This document shows positions 46,010-58,100 of a stretch of DNA of 64,000 nucleotides, piece by piece. A program made the position numbers and the translations under genes. This DNA is from Spongospora subterranea (lineage: Eukaryota; Endomyxa; Phytomyxea; Plasmodiophorida; Plasmodiophoridae): positions 1 through 64,000 of the forward strand of contig OUQQ01000024.1 of the NCBI GenBank assembly GCA_900404475.1, in the 5' to 3' direction. The notes under the pieces are model-generated. The model was not told the origin of the DNA. It saw only the letters and a list, made by a program, of their open reading frames with translations, and ran no database searches. Each line of letters begins with the position of its first letter. Position 1 is the first letter of the stretch.

Positions 46010-47933
46010 TCAGAAACCAAAATCTTGTTTTGTTATATTCGCTGCATTGATATCACGGTGAAGAGATCTCATTGCAGCTTCAGAACATAACCCTTGAATA
46101 TCTGCACCTGTAAAACCATTCGTGTGATTGTTAGCAATGTCTTCAAGATCAACGTCGTCGGACAACGGCAAGGCCTGACAATAGCTTCGCAGAATAGCAA
46201 GGCGGCCGTCAGCATTAGGGGTTGTTACATGAATCTGATAATCTAAACGTCCAGGGCGTAGAATTGCGTCGTCCAGATAATGGCGCATCGAGGTTGTTGC
46301 GATTATCATGACCACTGAACTGCCAGATGAAATCCCGTCCATTTCCGTCAAAAGACAGCTGAGAATCCGATCATGTGTCTGGCTCCCCACTTCGCCTCGC
46401 CGGGGGGCTAATGTCTCGATTTGATCAATCACGATAATGGTAGGAGAACAGCTTCGTGCCTGGGCAAACAGTTTCCGAATCGCCTGCTCTGATTCACCAA
46501 CAACTGCCGAAATGAGGTCACACCCACGGGCCTCTAAAATAGTTGCTACGTACCCAACGTCAGATCAATCAAAGGCGTGAGAACAAGGGCCCACCATTTG
46601 CTTCACTGGCAATACCCAGCGCTAATGTTGTCTTTCCAACGCCTGGCGGTCCATATAAAAGCACCCCTTTCGGCGGGGAGATCCCTAGAGTTTTGTATGG
46701 CAAAGGATTGAAAAGTGGCGAAAGTACGGCTAGCCGTAACTGAGAGATTGGGCCATCTAAGCCTGCCATATCTACAAGCGGTCGTAGTGGAGCTGGCACA
46801 ATGCGATTGTGCAGAGATGTTGGGCGCATGCTTGCAAGGCTATGCTCCCAATCGAGAGTTTCGACGGTCGTTGACCCTCGATTAGCGGCATTGATTGTCG
46901 CTTCGGAACATAGACGTTGTAAATCGCAAGGAAGATAGCCAAATGAAGCGCGGGATACCCGATTTAGGATGAATTCAGGAAGCGCAGTGCCAACTATGGA
47001 TGAGATCATTTGCTTTCGCATCTCTTGGTCAGGACTAGCAAGTCGGACCACGAGATCCAAGCGAAGGCTTCGCCGAAGTGAAGGGGGAACCAAAGTGGCA
47101 AGTCCTCCTATGGGAACAACAACAAACACAACCTCTTTACCAAGCTGCAATTTGTCAAGAGCTTTGATTAAGGTCAAAGTTAATCTTTGTCCTTGTGCTG
47201 AGTTCAATAAAGACCCAACATTCTCTAAAACAAGAAATGCAGGGGACATTCTGACTGTCCGCTGTAAAGCCTGTTTCAATAAAGCTTCTCCTTGACCACG
47301 CTTGGCACTGAAGAGTTCAGAAACTGAAACAATCTGATAAGGAATGCCCGATTCTCGAACCAGCTTGAGCGATAATGCGGTAGACCCAGAGCCCATAACA
47401 CCTCCCTCAATCAAAATTCCACACGACCTTGAATCTGACCAAGACGACCAAACAAGTTGTACAAAGTGATCAACAGCCAGGTCGTGTCCAGGGAGACTCA
47501 TACACACAGATTGTGCCCACAAAGCCTTATTTTTCAGCTGAAATGGCAGGGGCTTCCCGCTTTTTGAACATGAAACAGAAATCAAAGACTCAGCCGCTAT
47601 TCGAAGTGGTTGTGACGATGCGTCTTCGGAACCGTCAACGCACAAAATTCGAAGAGATCCTGGTTGATCCCCATTCCATCCTATGTGCAAAATGCACCCA
47701 GGAACCACGACATTGCCAGCCAGTAAACAAGCCAACGTCTGTGAATCAATATCCGAGATGATGTTCGCAAGTGAGGGCTCGATCGCCTCGACCGTCAGCT
47801 TCCTGACCAGACCAAGCCGTGATCCATCCACGACGCGATCACCATCCCCAACAGCAGGGGGTGGCTCATGGTCGTATAGCGTCACGACTGATATCGACGA
47901 TCCGTCACGAATGAGGACATCTCCTGACCGCAT
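46010..47933 (-). CDS. Tandem AAA+ ATPase, CDC48/AFG2 (SPATA5L1-like) family, altered active sites
   Basis: Exons 46595-47933 and about 46010-46533 join in frame (GCAAATG|GTGGGC to TTTTAG|AGGCC), about 620 aa. Domain D1 has ILIEGGVMGSGSTAL where a Walker A lysine is expected, and FLVLEN instead of a DE Walker B. Domain D2 has an intact Walker A (LLYGPPGVGKTTL), but its Walker B reads IIVIDQIE (Gln for the catalytic Glu) and sensor 1 reads IIATTS. The arginine-finger region ILRPGRLD is kept, as is FTGADIQGLCSEAA. Family knowledge: AFG2-type ATPases work in ribosome maturation or protein extraction. The changes suggest it binds but hardly hydrolyses ATP, acting as a partner subunit. The C-terminal border is uncertain; the frame shifts near DFGF at 46020. 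Confidence 0.85.
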
Positions 47934-47959
47934 TAACCTCAACTGACAATGTAGCACTA

Positions 47960-48016
47960 GGTCCACGGTAGTAACGCAGGTCCACGGTAGTAACGCAGGT
48001 CCACGGTAGTAACGCC
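47960..48016. repeat. Three tandem 19 bp repeats in a divergent promoter
   Basis: GGTCCACGGTAGTAACGCA occurs three times head to tail, at 47960, 47979 and 47998; the last copy ends in CC. It lies between the AAA+ ATPase start (47933, minus) and the GUF1 start (plus, 48195 or 48323), so it may be a regulatory array shared by both genes. Confidence 0.95.
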
Positions 48017-48194
48017 AGAGCATGTCATTCGCTGACGGGTGAAACTGCGTCAGGATACACAACTCGATGCGGGTAGAGTGATCATCCTAAACATTCTCCA
48101 CAACGCTCTCCACTTTTACCTTTGCTTTCAGCGAATAGGGTCGCCCTAGGTCGCGGTTTAGCTCGTAAAAATCCTCTTTGAGATATTTGCGGAG

Positions 48195-50770
48195 ATGCTG
48201 TTTGTTTGGCGAAGAGTATCATGCGAATTTCGAAGGCATCTATCAGCTGAAGCCGCTTCAAGTGTGGATCGGGCCAATCTCAGTGCCGTAACCGCCATGG
48301 CAACAAGTACCTTTACCAGAACATGGCTTGTATCTGGCTTCAACTTGGATTTTCAGACCCGAATCTCGATTCAAATATTATCCGCAATTTTTGCATTGTC
48401 GCACACGTTGATCATGGTAAATCGACTTTAGCCGACAGGTAAATTGCCAGTTCAATTTCCTTTTACTTACTGAAGACTTATATTCCTGCTAGGCTGCTTG
48501 AGGCTGCCGTATGTCGAGTGGGTCTCAATGTATTTCCCGCTACTGACCTTATAGACTTTTAGGGCAATATTCCACGCATCGCTGCAGGTCGCGAGGTTCA
48601 TTGCCAAGTTGGAAACCGACATGCATCATGGTCTCTAAAATCCTAATTTTATATTTCATCACTAGGTTTTAGATACGCTGCAAGTAGAACGAAATCGTGG
48701 AATTACAGTAAAGGCTCAGCATGCTTCAATGGCGCACAATGGCTCTCTTCTGCAATTAATTGACACGGTAAGAGTTTTTATCTATTCGTTTTTTTCTACA
48801 TTATTCAATATCGATTTGCAAGCCTGGTCACGTTGATTTTTCAAACGAAGTTCTTCGGTCAGTCATGGCATGTGAAGGAGCGGTGTTAGCGGTAGATTCA
48901 TCACAGGGACTTCAAGCCCAAACCATTGCCGTGCTGTCAATGGCACGATCGGCCGGTCTTGATATTGTTCCAGTATTAACAAAATGTGATTTGCCTGCTT
49001 CCCAACCAAACCGCGTTGCCGAGCAATTGCTAAATGCGTTCGATATTGATCCTGATACAGGTGAATTGGGGACAGGGCTTGTACAGAACACAGTCCTTAC
49101 CATTTATTTCTAGTATTGTTGACATCAGCGAAGACTGGAATGGGTATCGACAAAATTTTGGATGCCATTATTTCGCGGGTTCGTCCGCCCACGCCGACTG
49201 TACCTGTTGCCACAGGGACCCGAGCTTTGATTGTTGACGCCTGGTTTGACAGCTACCGAGGAGCGATATGTCTCGTCAAAGTCGATCATGGCACCCTTTC
49301 GGTTGGCGACCGCATTGGAGTTTTCCATTCGCGGTCGTCGTACGTTGTTCAAGACGTTGGAATAGTTACCCCATCGCGTGTTTCAACCAAAAGCTTACGT
49401 GCTGGACAAGTTGGGTTCGTTGTTGCCGGAGTCAAAACGCTTCAACATTTGCGTCTTGGGGATACTATATTTACCGTTGACGATGCGGTTCGACATTTAG
49501 CATTAGCGAACGGAGATGCACCAGGAAGCCTTTTTGTGGGTAAAGTTCCACTTCCTGGTCAGTGTATCACTGTCACATGTTCCTTATCAGCTAAGGTAAT
49601 TCAGGTTTCTCGGCGCCAAAACCTATGGTGTGGGCGTCTGTGTTTCCCGTCGATTCAGACGATTTAGAAGGGCTTCAAGATGCATTCGATAAATTGACCA
49701 TGAATGACATCAGCTTGCATGTGCAGCGTGATTTGTCAGTCGCTCTAGGGAGCGGATTTCGTTGCGGCTTACTAGGTGTTCTTCATTTGGAGGTGTTGAA
49801 GGACCGCATTCATGACGAGTTTGGAATTCCAACAATTGTGACTGCGCCAACCGTGCAATGTGTCGCGGTTGCAAAAGGCTCAGGAAATCACATTTCTGTG
49901 TCATCACCAGCCCAGTTTCCTAACCCAAGCACAATCGAAAAGTTTTTAGAGCCGTACATTTTAGCTACTATTATCTGCCCAGAGCACTATATGGGTAATA
50001 TGATATTGGACTACGGTGGAATGATTTTTATATGTATTCCAGGCCGGTTACAAGAGCTGTGCAAGGCTCGGCGAGGAATTCATCAATCAGTTTCCTTCCT
50101 GGACGATTCTTCTGTATTAATGAAGTACAAGCTTCCTATGACAGAAATCGTTCAAGACTTCTACTCTCAAATCAAGTCCCTCTCTGCAGGATATGCTAGC
50201 TTTGATTATGAGGAAGCTGGCATGGAAGAAGCCGATCTGATTCTTTTGGATATCCTGCTCAACGGAAAACCTGTTGATGCGCTGTCTACTATATGTGTAC
50301 GCGAGAACAGTCACGCGATAGGGAAAGGTACTTCGCAAAGATGCATGAACTTCACCGAGAAACTCACATCAATTGCAGGAATTGCTTTGCGATTGAAAGA
50401 GAATATTCAACGTCAATCGTTTGAGGTTATCATTCAAGTACGTAAATTTTGCTAGGCTGCAATAGTTGTCTCAAATTGTATCAGGCGGCTATTGGTAGCA
50501 AAATGGTAGCCAGAGAGAGGATACCTCCTTTCCGAAAAGATGTCCTGACCAAGTCTGGAAAAACTGTCGGCGGAGGCGACAAGTACTCATCGCATATTTA
50601 TTTTTTGTAATGGCCCATTCATATCGGTTAGGTCCCGCAAAATGAAGCTTCTTCAAAAACAGAACAAAGGGAAGAAGCGAATGAAGTCGATAGGCACAAT
50701 AGAAGTGCCTCAAGAAGCCTTCCTCTCGGTACTTTCATCAGGATCATCATCAAACAAGTCTTCCAACTAG
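48195..50770 (+). CDS. GUF1: Organelle translation elongation factor 4 (GUF1/LepA)
   Basis: Exons with short introns cover the whole family sequence. G1 is [13 protein letters not shown], then [16 protein letters not shown], and DTPGHVDF with the DT and PG split by an intron. G4 is LTKCDLP, SAKTG follows, then the EF4 domains ([19 protein letters not shown]). The C-terminus has [21 protein letters not shown] and PQEAFLSVL, ending at 50770. GUF1 back-translocates stalled ribosomes in mitochondria. A start at 48195 gives [20 protein letters not shown], a good mitochondrial presequence, but needs a splice of about 60 nt before the ATG at 48323 ([10 protein letters not shown]), which is in frame with G1. 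The G4 motif has Thr for the usual Asn (TKCD instead of NKID). Confidence 0.93.
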
Positions 50771-50939
50771 AATTATGGTAACTAGCTCTATTATTTTGTA
50801 TAAATTATGGTTATTCAAGGGCGACATGTTACGCTCATCCCTTGCAGAAATAGTGACGACACAAAGTGAATAGTTTTTCAAATAACCTAAAAACAATAAT
50901 TGGACAATCGCGCATAGTGCTTGCCGGGTCATACACTAC

Positions 50940-51131
50940 CTATCTTTTTGGTACGTTCTGGCGCTTTCGCCAAATCTGTTTGGGCAGGAATGTAGTATAG
51001 TCGTTATCAGCCGGATAATTGCTCCTCCACATATACATGTAGAGACAGGCCGATAACGACCCGGCAAGAAACGCCAACGTCGCCATCATCAAAACTGTCA
51101 CTGGGGCAATGGCAATTACCAGTTCGGGCAT
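50940..51131 (-). CDS. Small single-pass membrane protein, hypothetical
   Basis: The ATG at 51131 encodes 63 aa, MPELVIAIAPVTVLMMATLAF followed by LAGSLSACLYMYMW and a basic, polar tail ending KRQNVPKR. It has one or two transmembrane helices. The tail-in orientation is suggested by the positive charges. No family recognised. A further hydrophobic frame just upstream (near 51230-51280, VWALTIALISVKNVF) could be another exon. Confidence 0.4.
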   Translation of the reverse strand: MPELVIAIAPVTVLMMATLAFLAGSLSACLYMYMWRSNYPADNDYTTFLPKQIWRKRQNVPKR

Positions 51132-51589
51132 CAATCCACTTAGCCGATCATCCGGTACGAATTCATTTCCCTATATTGCAGTGGCTTGCTTAAAATTTTT
51201 TTATGCCAACGGATAAAGACATTCTTTACCGAAATCAGGGCAATCGTCAGCGCCCACACGCCTATGAATGGCGTAAATAGCATTATTCTGTAATGGATTC
51301 ATCGCTGTGTGCTTGCTTGTCACAGTAATTATGTTGTACTCGCTCGGATCGAGACTGTAATCAACTTCATGTTCTACTGTCCGGCGGTTTGCTACCAGTC
51401 AACCTTTGTAAAGAAAATCACATACTCTTGTAAGGTGATTACGTCATAACTTCTATCGAAATGGTGTTTCTGATTCTACTTCCAAACACAGCTGTGAAAA
51501 AGCCTAATGCAATCCTTAACCACGATTTAGCCGTTTTCGTGTCGAGATAATATCAATGGAAAGTCATAAGTAGTTCCTCCCGATCCATA

Positions 51590-51891
51590 CTAATCAAATC
51601 GGAATTGGTAAAACACTATGGCAGTAATCACTCAAAACGGAAAACAACGAGATGTGCAGATTTATTGATTAATTCGTGTGGACAAAGCATGGATAATATG
51701 CGTGACACAAACGGCGCGCCAAAAATCGGCAAACGAACGACCGACATCCAAAATGTCCAGCAGATTAACGGGGTGAGTGCCGAGCGCAACCGCAAGCAAG
51801 TGCCAAGTGGCGTTGGAACCATGGCAAGATTGCAGACTGCTGTGAGGTAGTAAACTCCGCCGCGGATTGCGCTCGTATGGATCGGGCTCAT
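51590..51891 (-). other. Possible membrane-protein exon
   Basis: A minus-strand frame ending near 51628 and starting MSPIHTSAIRGGVYYLTAVC has hydrophobic stretches (PLICWTFWMSVVRLPIFG). It may be a 5' exon of the small membrane protein gene at 50940. Unproven. Otherwise 51135-52070 shows nothing certain. Confidence 0.2.
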
Positions 51892-52071
51892 AATCGCTAT
51901 TACGACCGGTGGTTGAACGTCGCGATTATATATAAGGGAAGTTGGGAGGCCGTGTCAAGTCATTTATCTCAGTCACAGGCTGACGGCCAGCGATCTCGCT
52001 CGTATTAGAGGTTTTAGCCGATTGGATTCGCCACTGTCTTTGACCAGGGCGGGTGCGGTTTCCCTTGGTCT

Positions 52072-53966
52072 ATGCTGGTCATGGACGAGAGCGTACAGCC
52101 GGCCGCGACACTCGAACAAACGCCACAATCGGCGACTTTGATTGTGTCCGGCAAACGTTCGCGCCGTCAGACCAACCTTAGTGCAGAATTCCTGTTTGGC
52201 GACCGGATTCGCATCCCGCGTGTAAAATCTAATGCCGATGACGATTTGAACCATCACGGCGATCACACTTCTCCAATGCATAGAAAACGAAAGAAAACTT
52301 CGGCGCTGTCTAAGAAAGACAAGGAATCAGACATAATTTCGTCTCAATTGGTTGCGAAACGAAATCGTTTGCAGCAAAGAAAGATGGAGATGGAGTCTTA
52401 TTTGAAACGACTCCAAGTTGCGCTGGCGGTTGAACAAAATCATGCTGCGGGTATTGGCCCTCCTGCTTCTGCTTTGGCTCCAGCTGCAACGATAACACAC
52501 GCCAACGGATCCCGGGATCACTCTAAGTCCCAGTCCTCAAATATGAAGCGAAAATCGCTGGCGTCTAAGAAGAAAGAATTGAGGACATCGACTCAGGTTG
52601 TTGATGATGATTCGCTGCAATCGTCTCTGAAGGCGTGCATTCGCATCATTGACGACTTGATACAAAATCAGTATGGTCACGTGTTCGCTGTCCCAGTTGA
52701 TTGGAAGGCGTTAGATTTGCCGACCTATCCTGAAATCGTCCGTTTTCCTATGGATTTGGGCACAATTAGAGATCGACTGTCGAATACCTTCTATACCACG
52801 CTGTCGGCGTTCATTGCCGACGTGCAGCTTGTCTGGGACAACGCCAAGCTATTTAATCTACCGAAATCCTTCGTGCACGAGGCTACTTTGGAAATGGAAC
52901 GCATCTGGAATCGGAAAAAGGATAATCTCAAGAGGGAGCGGCGTCGTTCGTTGAATGCGCCCCCTGCTAGGGAAGTGTAAGTTGATTCTAATCAGCCGGC
53001 TATTGTTGTGGTTGTTCAACCTTGATATTCCACAGCTCTCTTTGTGATGCACCGGCGCCTGTATCCAGCGGATCTCACAACCATTCCGTCGATCTTATCA
53101 GGCCGCTTACTTTCATGGAGAAATCCAAGCTGCGCGCTGATATTGTTCGCATTCCACCGGATCAATACGTCAAGATCGCCAGCATTACCGGCACCCAAGC
53201 TGTTCCTCAAACGGAGAGCTGTGAAGGTCGCGTTGTTGAAATCGACATTGAACTTTTGCCCCCTGAAACATTGAGGAGATTGCAGCAGTTCGTGGCCAGT
53301 GTTCTTCCCAAAACAACGTCGCGGTCAAAATCAAATGGTCATGGTTCTCATCCGCCCAGCAGGAATATGTCTAGCTCAATGACATCAGTGGCCACTGCCG
53401 TCATCAGTAGTGAATCCGATTCAGACTCGTCGTCATCCAGTGGCTTAGATTCTGAGAGTAGCGATGATGATGAAGTTCTGTTGCCTCATGACATTCCGGT
53501 TTTGACTTCGCAGCAAAGCCTTGAACAAGACACGACCAACGATGTCAACAAACCTGTTGACATTGTTAATTCAGACGCATGGCGTGATTTATCTTTAGGC
53601 CCGTCGTCAACCAACGATTCCGCAGCAGTTGCGGATGATTCCGGCCAGAAAGACCCTCTGTGGAGCGATTATCAGACGATGAATGCTGAGGCGCAGCAAC
53701 GTGAGAAAGACCGGCTAGCCCAGGAGGAGGCTCGAGCTAAAGAATTTGAACGTATAGCGCAGGAGAGAGTCGCCTCGGACGAAAAAGCGAGGCTGGAAAG
53801 GGAAGAATCTGAGCGTAAGAGGGCGCGAGAGGCGGCTCAGCGTGAGGAGGACAGGGCACTTGCGATTTCGAAAGAAAGGGAAAGGGCTCGTATGGCACTT
53901 GAGCACGATGAAGAAATGGAGGATCAGTCCGATATGGGATTTCTTTCAACAATATTCCGCTCATAA
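52072..53966 (+). CDS. BET-type protein with one bromodomain and an ET domain
   Basis: Two exons (52072-52976 and 53036-53966, intron 59 nt) give 611 aa. After a basic N-terminus with a helical region (KRNRLQQRKMEMESYLKRL), the bromodomain spans about residues 190-280: FAVPVDWKALDLPTYPEIV, FPMDLGTIRDRL, then LVWDNAKLFNLP with the acetyl-lysine-binding Asn. The second exon holds an extraterminal (NET) domain, LTFMEKSKLRADIVRIPPDQ through VEIDIELLPPETLRRLQQFV. A Ser/Asp-rich acidic stretch follows, then a long charged coiled coil (ARAKEFERIAQERV). BET proteins read acetylated histones and recruit transcription machinery. Having a single bromodomain resembles plant GTE proteins rather than the two-bromodomain animal and fungal BETs. 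Confidence 0.93.
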
Positions 53967-55110
53967 TCAAGCGGCATTTATTCAGTTGTTTACGACCTCC
54001 TTCATTTATATTTCTAATCCTTGGAACTCTTTGGATTCCAGTCGTGTTTAACTTAATATGCCGCTCGTGTAAGCAAGACACGGGGTCGAGTTCCCTCCAA
54101 TACCTGTCCCAGCTCAAAACTCATAAATTCTTAAAATACATTTAGCCATTTACCCATATCCCAGTTCCCTACATTTTTCCATTTTTCGTTCATGCAATCG
54201 ACGTCATAGTAATTATTTATTTATGGGTCAAATTGACTACTGTGGGGGCGCGACTCAACAGAGTGTTCAAAATAGTATGTCGCTATGAGTATTGAATGTA
54301 ATCGCATTGTTATACTGAGAATGCATCCTTTGCAGTACAGGAGAAATCTGCAGTTTAGTAGAATTGTTAGAAGGCACCAGATTGCCGTAAATTCCAGTTT
54401 CCGTCGCTTTGATCATCAATCGATCCAACGCTCATCGTTGCTAATTTTCTGGCATGAGGTGTCCAATTGGCTATATTCACACGATTGAGGTCTCTTGCAT
54501 CAAACGTTGGGGTTGCCCGTGGTAATGAAAATGTAGAACCGCGGAAAGCCAATTTGGAAGGTCATCTGGCCGAACTGGTACTTATTTTCTGATTACCAGA
54601 TGTCCAGAATTCAGAGCCTAAATTCGGAGTCGATTTTGATTGACTGAGCCAATTAGGGGTGATCGGCTCAAGTAGTTCAGTTTTTCGATGTTGCTCTGCT
54701 GGACTATGCGCCCGGTTTCCACAACCACAAGAGAGAGCCATTCTTCAACCTTTGGCATATCTTATCAACACCATTCATGCAGTGCTGTTAATGTTGGGAG
54801 TGCCGATTTCCTCAATCGAAGTTGCGTGAAGGCCTGTATCGTGTGTCAAGCTCACTGATTGTGCTTAACGCTACATGAACTGGGTCACTGCTATCTCAGT
54901 GGGAAATGTTCAGACTGTAACGGCCCATGTCGGTTATTTACCACTCCTACAGTAGTATATAGGGAATGGGAGGTCATTACGGGACCTATACACGTGCTAT
55001 GACGACTTCCCATCACAAGTTCATAAGCGGTGGGAGCTACAGGTTATGGAGGCGACAATTGGTCCAGAACTGTAGGACCCAGCGCATTCTGCCAGCGGGG
55101 CATCTCCAGC
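53967..55110. other. No gene recognised
   Basis: About 1.1 kb between the BET gene and the large kinase gene. Short frames only; the longest (67 codons at 54285, plus) has no motif. The sequence is AT-rich near 54120-54240. Promoter and 5' non-coding exons of the kinase gene may lie here. Confidence 0.5.
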
Positions 55111-58100
55111 ATGGACTTTCCAAGGACCCCTCGTAATCAAATCGGGATCGACATAGGCGGACAGTCCATTTTGGAATCCGTTTTTATCGACGTCGAAGCG
55201 TTAGAAAAGCAATTGAAATCAGTCACGTCCGGTACATGCACGATTTGGGTCGAACAAGGCCCCATTTCAGAGCCTCGCCCTTTGTTTTTGGTCGCCAAAA
55301 TCGGGTCGGCCTGTGTTCATTTCGAAATGGGCATCAGTGTGCAAATCAGTGTAAAGCCAGACGGACCTTTCATGCTCGGGCATGTTGAAAGCGCCGAGCG
55401 ACGCTCGTTTCTTTATCGAACAGTTAAACAATTCATTCCGAAAATGAAGTCTCTGATCAAAGAGACGGTAATTAGCAAGTTCTTTCTCGATATCCGGGCT
55501 ACAAACGACCGCGCCATTCAACGGGCTCTTATGGTTCATCCTATCGTGATTATGGCTGGAGTTATACGACCAAACCTTTTCCGGGTACTCGCCTGCCAAG
55601 ACGTGTTTTCCCGTAAAGTCGTCGCCCAATCGGTCTCTCCCAAGGTTATGTTCCCGATTACTGTCGATATGGAACACCATGTAATCTGGGCGGTGCTGCC
55701 CAAACCTTATAATACGGTCCGTTTCGTATCACCATCGTGGACTTTCCCACGACCGATCTCGTTCAGCTCGGCCATGCTCTTGTCTTCAACTCCTGCTTCT
55801 TTAAAGTGGGCTGCTCCATCTGATGATAAACCCAGCATTGCGTTAGTGGACCATGTCCTTAATTTGATTAATGGATGTTGGTCTGAATGCGAAAAGTTCA
55901 CTCAAATTCAAAACCAGTTGGAATTGTTTTCTGTGATTTCGCCCGACATCTGGTTAAAGCGAGGTGCAATACCTGTGTTGGTAAAAGCCCTGGCTTGTAA
56001 AGCTGTTGATACAATTCACTGTTTTCAACACACGATCTCAAACATTATGATCAAAATGACGCTCACATCGGAGAATTTCGCCGCAAACTTAGTGGAACTA
56101 CTGTTGTCTTCCATCGAGATCTCCCCGCATTCTGCCAAATTACTCAACCAATTTCTGATGGTAGTCAGCGTATCATCAGTCGCGTCTGAACATGCCATTA
56201 AACAGCAAGCTATTCAACGCCTATACCGGCTGCTACCTTATCTGCCATGGGATTCGGATAATCGGGCAACGGGGAAGGACGATAATTGCTGTGGGAAATT
56301 CAACACTATCCATTCAGCTTTGGGACAGTCTCGTAAAATGTTGGCCACGCACGGGCAGAAACCTGTGTGGCAGTTGTCGGCATCTGAACAAATCGAAGGA
56401 TCGTCTGTCCAGACAGGTGATCATCTGATAGCCACTGGTCCCCTGATCAAACTTGAACACTCTACAGTTGGATTTCATGCTGGTCAAGAGATGGTTTACA
56501 ATGAGCTCGCTGCGCTCCTTCACCATGTACGCGACTTCAAACTGGCTGCAAACAGCGATAAAGCTTCAAAAATTCATTTTGTACCAATTCAAAAGGAAGT
56601 AAATTTTCAAGTTCAATCACGGACAGAACAACTGCCCCCTGCTATCATAATTCGCATTCTAATCCATTTGTTAACCGGTCTTCCCGCCTCGGTCGCATGC
56701 CCTATAAACATCGGTTCGCTGTTGAACATCTCTGAACTATTAGTGCCAACATCAAGTCCATACGCCCAGTCGTTGTTAGCAGACTTGATATCCGCCTGCG
56801 ACGGTTCGCAATCAGATTCTCAGTTGACGTTTATGGAAGTTGTCGAACAGCGCCTTGTTCCAATGGAGTCAACGTCACGGGCTGGCGACGCCCTGCTTGC
56901 CATCACAACCGCTGTCATCGAGTCAAATTCAAAACCGTTTCAACGCCCAGAGGTGCTGTTTTTAGAGGCAGTTGGCTTATTCAAGAAGCTTACTGAAGGG
57001 TTTTTGTCCAATACGTCAGAAAAATCGGAATGGCCCGATCAGTCGCTCATGACAATGGCTGCACTGATTCGCATCTGGGCGGCCACATTGAAAGGTATAG
57101 CCACGCCTACAACAACCTCCCTGGTTTACGTCCATTTGGTCCGCGATGTAAACATATTCCCGGTCTTGGTTGTCATTTTCAGGGCGGTATTCTCCGATTT
57201 GACACATGCGGCAATGACGTTTATCAATGCATGCTTCCTCTTTTTCCGGCACGTCTCCAAACTGGCTCCCATACTGCGATTCACTCCACGACGAGTGCAA
57301 AAGTTATATTCCAGTACCCGTTGCATTTATGAATTTCCCGATGGTCTTCTATATTGTCTGGTCCGTTCCTTGTTGAACCAATGCTGCTCTTTTCGATTAT
57401 CTTTGTTGGAAAACATATCCAAAATCCTTAGGTATGCGAATAATCGAATGGAATCAGTATCTTCGCGGTTTTCCGAGACACACACTGAACGGGTGTCATA
57501 CCATTTTGAGGCGTTCATCAGTCGATATTGCAAACCAGACGTCACTTCCGTTGACTTACGTATTTGCTGTTTTCATGCTCATTTGCTGCTCTCGCTCGCT
57601 GAGACGCGAACTAAATCCGCATTGGACCGTTTTAAAGAGCTTCAGGTCGGCTTGTTCCTTGTCGCAGAGACATCTCTGGAGTATGCATATCGCCAGGTGG
57701 ACAAGATCATAATGCGCGTCGTGCACCGACGCCAACCGCTCAAAAAAAAGGAACCCCAAAAAACCCCGCATCATGCACATTCTGAACACCTCGCCGAGGG
57801 GTTTAATGACGAACCCGAGAATAGCTCATTCACTAGTTCAATGTCGGAACTCAGCAATCAGGAGACCCAAGAGTCACTCAACATGGCCAACAAAGCAACG
57901 TTTTCCCAGCCAAGTCAGCCAGCTACTTCATCGATTGTCAAAGATGACGAACAGGGTGGTGCCGAACCGAATAGTGTTCCGGGAATGATCGACTCTTTTG
58001 TTAGGGCGTCTTCCGCATCCTGGGCCAGTGGGCGATCCATGCCAACGCCCGCGGGATCAGCTATTCGCCCGCTGACGATAGTTCCGAGACTTCAGTTGAA

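Noticed and set aside
55030..55110. Start of the kinase gene at a GTG codon near 55030
   Set aside because: Nuclear genes normally start at ATG. The first in-frame ATG is 55111, and nothing in 55030-55110 resembles conserved protein.
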